64,000 bases of DNA from Spisula solida (GCA_947247005.1 OX365947.1:35482760-35546759); one strand, 5' to 3'. Positions 10,425 through 21,664 are shown, numbered from the stretch's first letter. The notes: a model not told the origin generated them from the sequence alone. Translations and numbers: made by a program.

Positions 10425-13165
10425 CGTAAAGCTGAATTCACACTTCGGCGTTTAGACCGACGTTTTTACCGACTTTGAACAAACGTCAAGATCCGCTAGT
10501 AAAAGTTGTTAAAAGTTTTCAAGAGTTAATGTTCGTTAGCGAACGCTGACAAACGTCGTTATCTGCGTTGGCAAACGTTTTTCATTCGCTGATAGAAAAT
10601 AACTATAACGCAGACAAACGTTGTCTAGCACCAGTTGACGTGCTTCGGATGATGGTACAAATGTAAAGCTAAAGCTGGGTTCACACTCTAGCGTTTGGAC
10701 CGACGTTTACCGACGTTTGGGCAAACGTTCAGCTCCGCTAGTAAAAGTTACTAAACGTTTTGAAAAAGTTGACGATCGTTGGTAAACGCTGAAGAACGTT
10801 GTATTCGTTGAAAAATATTAACATGCAAAAACTTTGCCGACGTTTGGAAATAAACGCTGATGTAAGTTGTGCTCCGTGAATAAACGTTCATGAACGCTGA
10901 ATTAAGTTGATCAAAGTTTACTTAAGTTAAACTCCGTTGGCAAACGTCTGCTGAAACGTTGGTGGTGATAATGAATTTAGTCGAACGTTTATCTAGCGGA
11001 GGCCAACGGGTATCCAGCGCAATGAACGCGGTAGTAACGCAAGGGCTGGCGTAAGCCAACTTTCCCCAGCGCAAAAGAACGTTTGTCCAACGTGCGTTAG
11101 ATACACAACGTTCGCAGTGTGAACCAAATTATTCCTCCTCACGAGCGTAATTTCACCGAAGTTTAGGCTCATTTTTCTGACTTTTGAAACGCTGATTAAC
11201 GCTGGTACAAACGTTCATAGTGTGAACCCAGCTTAAGTTCACACTACGGCGTTTGGACCGACGTATACGACATTTGTACGCACGTTCAACTACTCTATTA
11301 AATGTTATTGACAGTTTGAAAATTTTATTTTCGATGGTGAACGCCGAAAAACGGTGTTTTCGTTGAACAATTTTAAAATGCAAAATCTTGTCGACATTCG
11401 GAAATAACGTCGGTGTAGGTTGTGCTCCGTTTGTAAACGTATCTGAACGCTTAACTAAGTTATACTAAGTTTAGTAAGTTAAACTCCGTTGGCTTAACGT
11501 CTGCTGAAACGCTGGTGGCGCCAGTGAATTTAGCTAGACGTTTATCTAACAGAGGACAACGGGTTAAGGTGGGTTCACACTATGGATGTTTGTACCAGCC
11601 TTGGTCAGCGATAAACAGGTTGAAAAAATAAGCCCGCACTTCGGTAAAAATACGCTCGCGAGGAGGAATATTCAGTTTACCCTACGAACGTTCTATATCT
11701 AATGCACGTTCTCTTTTGGGAACGTTTCCAAGCGCTTAACAAAGTTTGACTGCGTTGTAGGTACTAGTATTTTTTATCAAAGTATGTGAACTTTTTCCAA
11801 CGCATGTTAACGTATGTGCAGCAGTCCCTAACTTATTCTGAATTAGATGGACGAGTTGCCTAAAGCCTAGATACTTCGTACAAAGTTAACTTAAGCTAAG
11901 TAACGTTATGAAAAGTTACTCTTTGCTCACAACTTGCTTTGCTATCGCGTTCATTGCTTGGAAAACCAGATGGCCTCCGCTAGATCAACGTTATACTCAT
12001 TCTATCGACACTGCCAGCGTTTCAGCAGACGTTTACAAACGGAGCAAGTTTTTGCATGTTCAAAATTTACATCGAACACATTGTTCTTCATCGTTCACCA
12101 GCGATTGTCGACTTTTCAAAACGAGTATAAACGTTTACTTGCGTAGCTGATCGTTTGCCCAAACGTCGGCAAACGTCTATCCTAACGCCGTAGTTTGAAC
12201 CCAGCTTTTAGAACTTGGTTCACACTGCAGCGTTTGGGCTGACGTTTACCGACGTTTGGGACCGCTGCACACACGCTAACCTGCGTTGGCAAAAATTGCG
12301 CTAACTCCCTGCTCTATTATTGCGTTCATTGCGCATGATACCTGTTGACCTACGTTGAACAATCGTTCTGTTAAGCTAGGTTCACGGCCACTCTAGCGTT
12401 TGGACCGACGTTTGGGCAAACGTTCAGCTCCGCTAGTAAAAGTTACTAAACGTTTTGAAAACTTGACGATCGCTGGTAAACGCTGACAAACGTTGTATTC
12501 GTTGAATATTTTTAACATGCAAAAACTTTGCCGGCGTTTGGAAATAAAAGCTGATGTAAGTTGTGCTCCGTTTATAAACGCTCCTGAACGCTGAATTAAG
12601 TTGATTAAAGTTTGTTTAAGTTACTCCGTTGGCAAACGTCTGCTGAAACGCTGGTGGTGATATTGAATTTAGTCGAACGTTTATCTAGCGGAGGCCAACG
12701 GATATCCAGCGCAATGAACGCGGTAGTAACGCAAGGACTGGCGTAAGAGAACTTTCCCCACCGCAACTGAACGTTTGTCCAACGTAGGCCAACAGGTATC
12801 AGACGCAATGAACGCGATAGCAACGCAAGTGGTTGGCGCAGACGAACTTTCCATAACGTTTCAGTAACTAAGGAAAACTTTGATTAACGGGTCCTGGCGT
12901 TTGGCACCTCGTTAGTCTAAGTCGGACTAAGTTAGGGACCGCTACACATACGCTAAGCTGCGCTGGCAAACGTTCACATGCGTTAATAGAAAATAGCTAC
13001 AACGCTGGCAAAAGTTTGCGTGCGCCAGATACACGAAGCTCGTAGTGTGAACCAAAATATTCCTCCTTGCGAACGTAATTTCACCGACGTTTGGACTCAT
13101 TTTCCCGACTTTTGAAACGCTGATCAACGCTGGTACAAACGTTCATAGTGTGAACCCATCTTTAC
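10425..13165. mobile_element. Cluster of a CpG-rich MITE family (tandem, nested and partial copies)
   Basis: Ends of the form 'gggttcacact' or their inverse 'agtgtgaaccc' recur at about 10435, 10678, 11115, 11218, 11238, 11572, 12195, 12217, 12385, 13040 and 13150. Interiors are packed with 'aaacgtt', 'gacgttt' and 'aacgctg' words on both strands. Two long copies (about 10672-11233 and 12378-13165) share most of their sequence; others are partial or abut end to end. The small ORFs here are by-products of the repeat. No transposase is present. The CpG density is far above the surrounding DNA. Confidence 0.75.
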
Positions 13166-13289
13166 ATTAGTCCTTGCGTTACTATCGCGTTCAAAGCATA
13201 GTTTCATCTAACGGACACTCATTTAACATGCAAACTATTTGTAGACACTTGGAAATATACGTCGATGTTTGTTGTGCTCCGTTTCTTAA

Positions 13290-14172
13290 CGTCCCTGTAG
13301 TTGCCGCTTTGTCCGTCCTTCCGTCCTTCCGTCGTTCAGTCATTCCGTCCTTCCGTCGTTCCGTCCGATATTTTTGTCTGGAGCCTAACTCAAAAAGTAT
13401 GTGAGGTATTATTATGGAACTTCATAGGTGGATAGATCTCATTGAGTAGAACTGCAGTGCTCAATTACCACGACTCTACACAACCTATTTTTGGAGGTAT
13501 TGCCCTTTGCTATTTTTCATACTTAATTCTTGTCCGGGCTATAACTCAAGCAGTATTGGAGATATTGATTTGAAACTGTATAGGTGAATAGATCTCATTA
13601 AGGGAAAGTGCAGTGCATGAGAACCATAACTCTTCATTGCATATTATTGGAGTTATTGCCCTTTGTTAATTTTCATACTTAATTCTTGTCTGGGCTATAA
13701 CTCATACAATTTTGGAGATATTGATTTGACACTTAATAGTTGAATAGATCTCTTAAGGGGAAGCGCAGGGCACAAGTACTATAACTCTTCATTGCATCTT
13801 TTTGGAGTTATTCCTCTTTGTAATATTTCACACTAGTTATTGTCTGGGCCATAACTCAAAAAGTATTAAAGATATGAGTTTGAGACTTCATATGTGATCA
13901 GATCTCATTGAGAGGATGTGCAATGCCCAATACCCATAACTTGTTATTGGATATGTTTGGAGTTATTTCCCTTTGTACTTTTTCATACAAGTCTATGCCA
14001 TAACTCAAACAATATTGGATATATCCGTTTGAAACTACACAGTTAAATAAATCTCATTAAGTTATAGTGCTTTGCCAAAGAACCATAACACTCTTTTGTA
14101 CATTTTTTGAGTGTTTATTATGTGACAAACACCCGCAGAGAGCATTACACGTCAGTGACGGCTCTTGTTTTT
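13290..14172 (-). mobile_element. Pearl/HINE-like element, copy 2, inverted
   Basis: A GTCC/TTCC/GTCGTTC run (13308-13368) precedes about five internal repeats of ~155 bp, each with 'ctcattgag', 'ggagttattgccctttg' and 'cttgtctgggctataact'. It is the reverse complement of the same repeat family as 32420-33210. It ends near 14172 with 'cacccgcagagagc'. Confidence 0.7.
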
Positions 14173-14204
14173 TTTATTTTTGACTTTTAATGCATTTCGT
14201 GTTC

Positions 14205-14245
14205 TTTCTGTTGAATGCTACCTTCCCTGTCCGATTCCGCAATCA
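14205..14245. repeat. Interspersed repeat end (3-copy motif)
   Basis: 'ttctgttgaatgctacct' followed by 'tccctgtccga' recurs with small changes near 21085-21112 and 55132-55160. It probably marks the conserved end of a short retroposon family. Confidence 0.4.
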
Positions 14246-14419
14246 ATTGACCTAGATGTAGCAAGTATTCCGTCCATTGACACACTATACTGAATGAATA
14301 TTACAGTTTGTTGGCTGTATTCAATACAGAGTAGGCAAAAATTACCTTCATGTAATAATACACCCCTCCTCCTTATATCTAAGACCACGGGCTAATACCC
14401 TGTATACAAATTATAGTGT

Positions 14420-14640
14420 ACCTGTTCAGATTCCCTGAAATTCGAAATGAAATATTAATTTTTAGCCCCGATATTGTATACTTCATGAACGAATCTAAAT
14501 GCTATTTTTTATTTATAAACCCATTCTGTAAAGGACAAGGTTGGTGAATTGCTAAATTCAATGGTGTTTGTTCAGAATCCCTGAAATGTAAAATGGAATA
14601 ATTAATTTGTAACCAACCCGGTTGTATACTGAATGAATAA
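14420..14640 (+). repeat. Two-copy tandem duplication, ~145 bp period
   Basis: 14424-14496 and 14568-14638 share 'ttcagattccctgaaat' / 'ttcagaatccctgaaat' and a following 'tgtatact..atgaa' block. No gene in it. Confidence 0.5.
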
Positions 14641-15589
14641 ATATGAACATCATTTTATAAAGCAACTAGTATGTAAAGCTCGGATATTGTATGATTAAAC
14701 ATTCTACATAGATCAGTAAAAGCCATAACGCTGATGACTGACTGATTAGTATTTCAAATCATGTTGTATAGGTTATAAACCACTAAATGCATACGCGGAC
14801 CAAAATCGGATAGTCCTTTCAGAGACTTCTGTTTGCCTGAGAATGGTGATATGCCTTGACAAAATGGAACTAGAATCCTCTTATTGAGTTTAAAGGTATT
14901 GTATTGTATACATGTAGTTAAATGAGTGAATGTGTTTCACCTTGAATATTTTGAGATTTTGGCATATTTGTCAAAGCGAAAGTTGAGTAGTGTGAATTGA
15001 TCGGTCAGCGCGTCTGTAAACAATTGTCTACCGCCTTTGACGAACAAAATCTTTCTTATATTAAACAAGACCCCCAAATGTTTGGTCTTATTTTGTAGCC
15101 TAATCATACATCCATTCAATGATATAAGATAAATAGGTCTGTCAACTGGCCAAAGATTTTAACATGATATAATCTGGGGCCGACAATTGTCACTTTACAT
15201 TGAGCTAAAGAACAATTTTATTTAGTTGTTTATGACCTATATAGACAACAAGGATTTGACAAATACGACGTTATGTAATACAAATCCCCTCACCACTTTT
15301 CTCCTGGTTGACCATATATAATCACGACTATATTCAAACAAACTTTGCTGAGAGTAAATATTCCTTTCTATTCTATGCTATTCTATTCTAATATTTACTA
15401 TGACGTTTTGCTTGTTAACAAAAGTCATACGATTGGTTATTCTGTTGTAGGTATATATGGAAAAACAAGTATTGAAACGTGACTGCACTTATAGTTATAT
15501 ACATGTATAGTGTATACCCAAAGGTTACGACTCAGAAGTCAGATCATTTCTATATTATTAGGTTGTTTCTGGGCGATATAAAGTGAGTG

Positions 15590-16602
15590 TGAACTAGAGC
15601 TATCACTGGAGTGATGAATCATACCCCCCGCAACACTGCATTGACACAGGAATATCATTTACACATCATCTTTATGTGGTGAGCATTTTTACCTAGCAGT
15701 TTTAAAATGAAGTAAGAAGCCACGCAAACAAGACTCGCATGACTATATTACCTTTGACCTCTAAGTGTGACCTTGACTTTTGAGCTAGGGACCTGGGTCT
15801 TGAGCATGACACACCGTCTTGATGTAGTGAACATGTTTACCAAGCAATTTTAAAATTGAGAAAGAAACAATAAAGTTACAGAGCGGACACCACTTGAATG
15901 ACTATATAACTTTTGACTTCTAAGTGTGACATTGACCTTTGAGATAGGGACCTGGGTCTTGCGCATGATACACTGTCTTAATGTGGTGAACATTTTGATC
16001 AAGCAATTTTAAATCGAGTAATTAACGACACAATAACAGAACAGACACAACTTGCATGATTATATAACCTTTGACCTCTAAGCGTGACCTTGACCTTTCA
16101 GCTAGGGACCTAGGTCATGCGCATGACACACCGTCCTGATGTGGTAAACCTTTTACCAAGCAATTTTAAAATCGAGTAAGAAACAACAAAGTTACAGAGC
16201 GGACACAACTTGAATGACTATGCAGAACATTTGACTTCTAAGTGTGACCTTGACCTTTGAGATAGGGACCTGGGTCTTGCGCATGATACACTGTCTTAAT
16301 GTGGTGAACATTTTGATCAAGCAATTTTAAATCGAGTAATAAACGACACAACTACAGAACAGACACAACTTGCATGATTATATAACCTTTGACCTCTAAG
16401 CGTGACCTTGACCTTTGAGCTAGTGACGTGGGTCTTGCGCATGACAAACTGTCTTGATGTGGTGGAAAAGTGTACCAAGCAATTTACAATCCAGTAAAAC
16501 GACAAAGAGCGGACACGATTTTGCTAACCGACATCCCGACCTCCCGACAGACACGGTGACTCCACTATACCCCCTTCAAACTTTGTTTGCGGGTGTATAA
16601 TG
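15590..16602 (+). mobile_element. Pearl/HINE-like element, copy 3 (five ~158 bp repeats)
   Basis: The phrase 'gacctgggtcttg' or a variant recurs at about 15793, 15950, 16108, 16268 and 16426, giving a ~158 bp period. Each unit includes 'gtgaccttgacctttga' and 'caagcaattttaaa'. The right part has 'ccgacatcccgacctcccgaca' in place of a perfect ACGG run. The ends 'ataccccccgcaa' and 'ttgcgggtgtat' are inversely related. Any ORFs inside are chance. Confidence 0.7.
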
Positions 16603-16994
16603 AGAGAAAACTATACATTGTATACTAGCTTAGCGCTGCTCACCTCTGGAAATGACTTATCTAAAGTGTTCACTTACGGCGAATTTATGTATTTTTGGAC
16701 AGGTCAATACAACTCTACAATAAGTCATCTCCAGTAAGGTGAGGATTGCTAATCTACATGTATAGTATTCAGATTCTATATAACTAGGTTAGTTTTGACA
16801 GGTAAATCAACTCAAACATAGATATAGAATTTATATCAACAGTGTTTGGGGTTCTTTCGAAAGTTTGGTTTATCACAGTGTTATAGCTACAGCAACTGTA
16901 TACACCGTTCGTGTATTTGAATTTTTGACAAAGAAAGGAAACTTATTATACCGTATTATATCAAAGCCTGTTACAGACATCTAAAGAACAATTG

Positions 16995-17148
16995 GCCTTT
17001 TCGACTGGGCTGTTTCGTGGGGCATGTTATAGTCTAGTTCCCGTCTTAAGCTTGCAATACTCATACAGTATTACATTTGTACTAATGAAATATTTGGGAC
17101 TGAAACCAGACTATATTCTGCTCCACGAAACAGCCCAGTCGAAAGGGC
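16995..17148. mobile_element. 154 bp MITE, family c
   Basis: Terminal inverted repeats of about 50 bp: left 'gccttttcgactgggctgtt', right inverse ending 'cccagtcgaaagggc'. It interrupts the segmental duplicate at a point where 27.98 kb has no insertion. A related copy is at 57658-57813. Confidence 0.75.
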
Positions 17149-17480
17149 ATATTCTAACTACTAGTATGCTGGTATATTTGTAGTTATATTCAGAAACATT
17201 GTGGTTATTACTGATTGAATTATTGAATTATCAATAAAACATTTCCATTTGAGTTATCACAGCTAAAACATTAATAAGAGCTTTATATAACAAATACTGC
17301 ATCGCCTAATGGACTCCCTAATGAGTTTATGGTGCCAGTAATCATTCGTATTAAGAGTTTATAAATATTTATTGCTTTTACAAATTCCATATAAAAATCG
17401 ATTGTTGATTAATGTATTGGTGTTCCTATTCATCATACATATCGGTTATGTTAATCAAAACAACAACAGTTATTGCACCT

Positions 17481-17900
17481 TTCTGTCAGTAAAAATCTCT
17501 AAGGAACTGTCGTGATTGTTTCATAAGCAATGTACTTCCAGGGGTTATTGGCACCTTCATGTCACATTACATTGTCACCATAACATCCAGTTCCTTCATT
17601 GTTATTGCATAGGTGCACTAAATATTTCTTTGCCCAGAGGAATGTAATTAAATGAGCTCAAGGAGGCGTCGGGAACAGGTTGCTCGTGGTCTATGGTCAT
17701 AAGACAATTTGTGATATCGCGGAATTCGTCATGAACAATTGGGGTAGGCATCAGCACCCATCTGGTGTGCTTCCGACCTTTGCGTCGGCCCCACTGTCTT
17801 GGGTATGTTATCCCAATGGAAACGAGAGTTTCGGGAGGCGTAACAGGTAACCCGATGTCTCAGGGAAGATTCGGGGAGTCACCTTGCCAAATCGCCAGTA
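17481..17900. other. Unassigned sequence before the mariner palindrome
   Basis: 17640-17890 is less AT-rich than its surroundings and could be a remnant of a coding repeat, but no family was recognised. Confidence 0.3.
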
Positions 17901-18893
17901 CAGGGTGTCCACAAAAAAGTATACAGTTTCAGTGTCTATTTATCAAATCCCTACATTCTGCTATCGCAACGAAAACTTGCATATGTATAGACAAACGATG
18001 TTAGTTTTTTCTGTGACCAATTTTAAGATTATAACCCGCATAATTTTTAGACAAAATGTCAATTTTCTAAAATTACCTTATTTTGTCCATGACGTCATTT
18101 TTTATAGTCTTTAATGACGTTTTCACGATGCATGTCGCCTTCTGACATTTCCCTTCTTACACTCGTTCTTTGAAACTTTCAATTACATTTGCACATGTGG
18201 CTTACCTGATCTTCTAACCTTCTCTTGAGATGTTCCTTAGTAGTATAGATGTGTCAGTTGGCTTTAGAGTGTACACTAGCGATTCAGAAAGCACAATAGA
18301 AAGAAATAAACTCAACCCGTTACTTGTCTTTCTTAAACCAGCTCATTCCTAAACACCGCAGGTGATTTATTGTTTTAAATTATACATAGTTGATGCAAGA
18401 TGTGCCAGGGTCACACATTGTACATAAGGGGTTGAATAAATTCATTGAAACAGTTGGAAAGTAATTTCCAGAAAAATACCACTGTGGTATGACATGGCCC
18501 GCCCACAGCCCGGATCAAAATCATTGTGACTTCTTCTTGTGGGGCTATGTGAAATCGCCAGTGTACAACACAAAGCCAACAGATAAGTCTATGCTCAAGA
18601 GAAACATCAAAAGAGAAGGTAAGAAGATTAGTTTAGACACATGTGCAAATGTTATCAATAGTTTAAAAGAAGTGCAAGATGGGAAACGTAAGAAGGGTGG
18701 ACGTCTTGAGAACGTCATAAATTACAGTATAGACGTCAAGGGCAAAATAAGGTAATTTCAGTAAATTTACATTTTTCTCAAAAAGTTATAATCTTAAAAC
18801 TGGTCCCAGAAAAAACTACACATATGAAAATTTTCTTTACGATAGCAGAATGAAGAGATTTGATAAATATACACCGAAACTGTATACTTTGGG
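17901..18893. mobile_element. Inverted duplication of a mariner-type transposon end
   Basis: The left arm (about 17901-18315) is a diverged reverse complement of the right arm (about 18525-18893). The left end 'cagggtgtccacaaaaaagt' has the look of a Tc1/mariner terminus; the right end is eroded. The arms include both the terminal repeat and the last part of the transposase gene, separated by a ~210 bp centre, so a transcript through it would fold into a long hairpin. Confidence 0.7.
18380..18755 (+). pseudogene. C-terminal fragment of a mariner/Tc1-superfamily transposase
   Basis: Reading from about 18390, residues resembling 'QDVPGSHIVHKG...KFIE' are interrupted by a stop, then an open stretch 18489-18755 reads MTWPAHSPDQNHCDFFLWGY. 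This matches the conserved C-terminal signature 'WPxxSPDLxPxDFFLWG' of DDE transposases of this superfamily. The rest ends in the usual 'I....LxNVI.Y' region. The N-terminal DNA-binding domain and first catalytic Asp are absent, so it is inactive. The same 3' coding region exists inverted in 17901-18315. Confidence 0.75.
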
Positions 18894-19483
18894 CGATACA
18901 AAAGCTACTCGAATGTACATCGTTCCGGGTGTTAATTAGTATGTAAAATATTAAGGCAAACAACGGATGGATTAATGCTGTCGTGGGTAAGTAATGTTTG
19001 CATATCTACTGAAACGTTTTGGTTTGATTATCTTTTCAAATATAAATAACCTGGTCAAACTATTTATTATAACTATGCTAGATGAAACATGGGCTAACGC
19101 TCACAGCCAATACAATCCGTTCATTGTGACTGGTAGACATGAGAAGAATAAAAGCAATGAAACACAATATCCGAGAGGTTTATTTCAATGAATTATTGAC
19201 GATTTCGTTGCTTCAGCTGTACTGAAATTATACATTGATACAAAATTAAGTTTACTTGCTAATATTAAATAAACAGCCTATATTATCGTAATGGTTGTAT
19301 AACGTATTATAGATATTATAATTTACATACTTTATGGACACGTTATCTGTTTTAATGCATAAATGAAAATCGACTACTTTAGAAATGATTATGCGTATGG
19401 TTGTTGTAATATTCCCAAATATATTTAAACATAAATAAGTGAGCAGGCTGTGAGAGCAATACACACATTTAAACGGATATTTC
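18894..19483. other. Intergenic, nothing recognised
   Basis: AT-rich, with no supported gene. Small ORFs lack recognisable features. Confidence 0.4.
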
Positions 19484-19627
19484 TGTCACAGGGTGAGAAA
19501 AATGTGCAACCAGACTGGGGCTCGAACCTGGGACCCTTCGCTTACAGGGCAAATGTTCTACCGACTGAGCTAGCCGGCTGCCTACACACTCCCTCACCCA
19601 TACTGTGAACAGGTTCAGACCGTGACA
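19484..19627 (-). repeat. 3' LTR of the TRIM (eroded copy)
   Basis: Same 144 bp, about 94% identical to the 5' LTR. Its D stem and T stem each have mismatches relative to the other copy, so its tRNA fold is weakened. Confidence 0.85.
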
Positions 19628-19746
19628 TATTCCCCCTCTGAAATGGAAATGCGTCCCGAATTTCAGAGTAGAAATAATTTCAAGCACAGGAGCTGTGAAG
19701 CAACCTGACTTGACTGCCATGCCACGGTCCCCCGTTGGGCGCCAAA

Positions 19747-19890
19747 TGTCACAGGGCGAGAAAAATGTGCAACCAGACCGGGGCTCGAACCCGGGACCCC
19801 TCGCCTACAGGGCAAATGCTCTACCGACTGAGCTAGCCGGCTGCCTACACAGTCCCTCACCCATACTATGAACAGGTTCAGACCGTGACA
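19747..19890 (-). repeat. 5' LTR of the TRIM (better-preserved copy)
   Basis: Contains the intact cloverleaf. It differs from the other LTR mostly by C where that copy has T on the + strand; three of these are CpG to TpG, as expected if the other LTR has decayed by methyl-cytosine deamination. Confidence 0.85.
19757..19843 (-). ncRNA. tRNA(Lys)-like sequence inside the 5' LTR
   Basis: On the minus strand a 7 bp acceptor (one mismatch, two G-U pairs), a D stem GCTC/GAGC, an anticodon stem TTTGC/GCGAG with loop CCTGTAG, and a perfect T stem CCGGG/CCCGG around TTCGAGC can be folded. A and B boxes are near consensus. The stretch 'GGCTAGCTCAGTCGGTAGAG' and the 'GGGTTCGAGCCCC' T arm match animal tRNA-Lys as I remember it; the anticodon arm does not (TGT in the anticodon position, C at 33), and no CCA-compatible end is present. 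So it is a tRNA-derived Pol III promoter rather than a translating tRNA. Confidence 0.65.
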
Positions 19891-19894
19891 TTTC

Positions 19895-21664
19895 TATATT
19901 TGCAGATATTTTCTGTTGAACACCGGAGAAGTCTCTTTGAAGCATTAAGCCTTTTTGTGGAACTGGCTACATTTCTATTTCCGGAACAGACAGTAACCTG
20001 AACCACTAAACAGACCAGTTGAAAAGCCCAATTGATATACGCTTTGTTGAATCACGGTGTATTATACACTAATATACAAAGTTCTCAAGTATGATGAAGA
20101 TAGGAAAGTAGGTAGAATGTAGTTTAGCTGTTTAAAGTATATTACATGTTTATGTATACGAGTCTTATCCCATGTTTGACGTCGCGGCAGCGTAATATTT
20201 TGATAATACACTAGTGTAATAAAGCTATCACGCGACGTCATTCAAAGGATAGGCGACGTCGTCAAAATTGCGCGTTTATTATAGTGAAAAATAAGTAGCT
20301 ATTTAATGTTTCGGCCGGAAAAGGCTAACATGTGATAAAAAGAACATTATATTTGTGACTTATTAAACTCTTTGAAAAAAATCGATAAAATGCTCGGCAG
20401 TGCCTCGCATTTTATTATTTTATTCAACTCGATTAATAAATTCAATATGGAAAGACACTCATATAATATCCTCTATATATTGTATATTGTCAATAACTCT
20501 GTGTTTATAGTGTAGTGCTACCCTATGGACGTTATTGATATAATGTTTCATGTTTTACATTCTTTTATTACCTGTCACTGTGGCCTTTTTGTTAGAGGGT
20601 ATTACATGGCGGGACACTTTTATTAACACTGTAATGTGCTATAAGATTGTTTATTTGGTAAGTGTGAGGTTTGGTGCACTGTAAAACGTTTAAGCGCCCA
20701 GTGACATTTGTCGCTGTCCGTACCAAGGCGGAAGCCCTTTGGTCAACCTTCCTCTATGTATTGTCCACTTTATAGTAAAAATACAAAAGTACAAAAATAT
20801 TTCGCCATTGTGCCTTTTAGTTGAACTTTGTTCATTTTGTATGTGCCATTCTGCAATTTCGTTGTCCAGCATAAGGCTGCTTCGTATCTTTCAAAACTGC
20901 ATGTACGTTATATATATGTTGTAGATTGTCCTTGTGGTGTGTGGTGTCCAGTGGTTGTTTTCTCCTCGTCACATGGCTCTCGTTCCGTCTTAGTTTGACT
21001 GACTGAGGCGGCAGACTTTCAGGACGGGATGCCGTGTTTTCAGTGCTTTGTGTGTTTTTAATGCTCTCTGTGCTCGGCTGGTTAAGTTGAGTGCTGCCTT
21101 CCCTGTCTGACTTTATATAATATTTTTGATATCAACATGTATACCGATTAAATAATATAAGTACAAGACTGTATGATATAAGGGTTTTTGAGAAAAAAAT
21201 CATCAAACTTCAAGTCTCGGAAAATTAGGTTTAATCAGATAACGATGAACTCAATATTCAGTTAGGATATGAGATTACATACTGTCATATACGTGGCATA
21301 ATTATTATTAATGTTAAAAAATATGTTCAAGGTTGATGTCACCCGGAAACCGATTGGTAAACGTTACAGGTAATTGGCTCAAACCACTTCAAATTCAAAT
21401 CGGAAATATCAATTACGTGGTATTAGGTATATTACATGATATGTTGTCACGTCATATCTTAATGTTCATTGAAAATGATATCTAATGTATATAATAAGTT
21501 TATCTGTTCTTAGCGTTCAAGTTTTCAAATAGGACAGACTCTGCGTTTGTTGCTTAAGTTGGTACCTGTACTTTAAGACAACTGATAAATCTTCAAAAAC
21601 AGCGTGTTACCTATTGTTCCAATACTAAGTCTTTCAGAGAAACCTGTGCCATTTTAAAATTTCA
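19895..21664. other. Intergenic with unassigned repeats
   Basis: 'gacgtcgcg'-type words cluster at 20180-20270 and recur at 22970-23010. 20390-20450 ('gctcggcagtgcctcgcat') and 20600-21115 look repeat-derived, the latter ending in the 3-copy motif also seen at 14205 and 55132. No gene. Confidence 0.4.

Larger units (their letters stand above)
15250..17480. repeat. Segmental duplicate of the DNA upstream of receptor gene 1
   Basis: Blocks line up in order with 27500-28370: 15255-15291 with 27519-27556 ('tttgacaaata.gacgttatgtaat'), 16876-16981 with 27882-27980, and 17215-17480 with 28025-28370 (sharing 'aaaatcgattgtt' and 'ggtgttc.tatt' blocks). This copy is interrupted by a pearl/HINE element and a MITE that the other copy lacks. 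No receptor sequence was found to its left, where a gene would be expected. Confidence 0.65.
19484..19890 (-). mobile_element. Complete TRIM-type mini LTR retrotransposon with tRNA-like LTRs
   Basis: Two direct repeats of exactly 144 bp (19484-19627 and 19747-19890) differ at 8 positions. On the minus strand each starts TGTCAC and ends GTGACA. The 119 bp between them begins, after two bases, with 'TGGCGCCCAACGGGGGACC' (a primer-binding site) and ends with the purine tract 'CAGAGGGGGAATA' abutting the 3' LTR. The 4 bp TTTC flanks both sides (19480-19483 and 19891-19894) as a target-site duplication. There is no coding capacity: this is a terminal-repeat retrotransposon in miniature that would need proteins from a partner element. 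Each LTR contains a full tRNA-like cloverleaf. Small ORFs reading across it are artefacts. Confidence 0.88.

Noticed and set aside
11153..13404. ORFs of 60-80 codons in the MITE cluster
   Set aside because: They arise from the repeated words of the element in all frames; no protein features.
19757..19843. Functional tRNA-Thr (anticodon TGT) gene
   Set aside because: C at position 33, an imperfect acceptor and no CCA-compatible end; it lies inside an LTR. The body resembles tRNA-Lys, so it is better read as a tRNA-derived promoter.
19469..19860. Minus-strand ORFs with 'GSRLAQSVEHLPC'-type sequence
   Set aside because: They are translations of the tRNA-like LTR sequence, repeated because the LTR is repeated.
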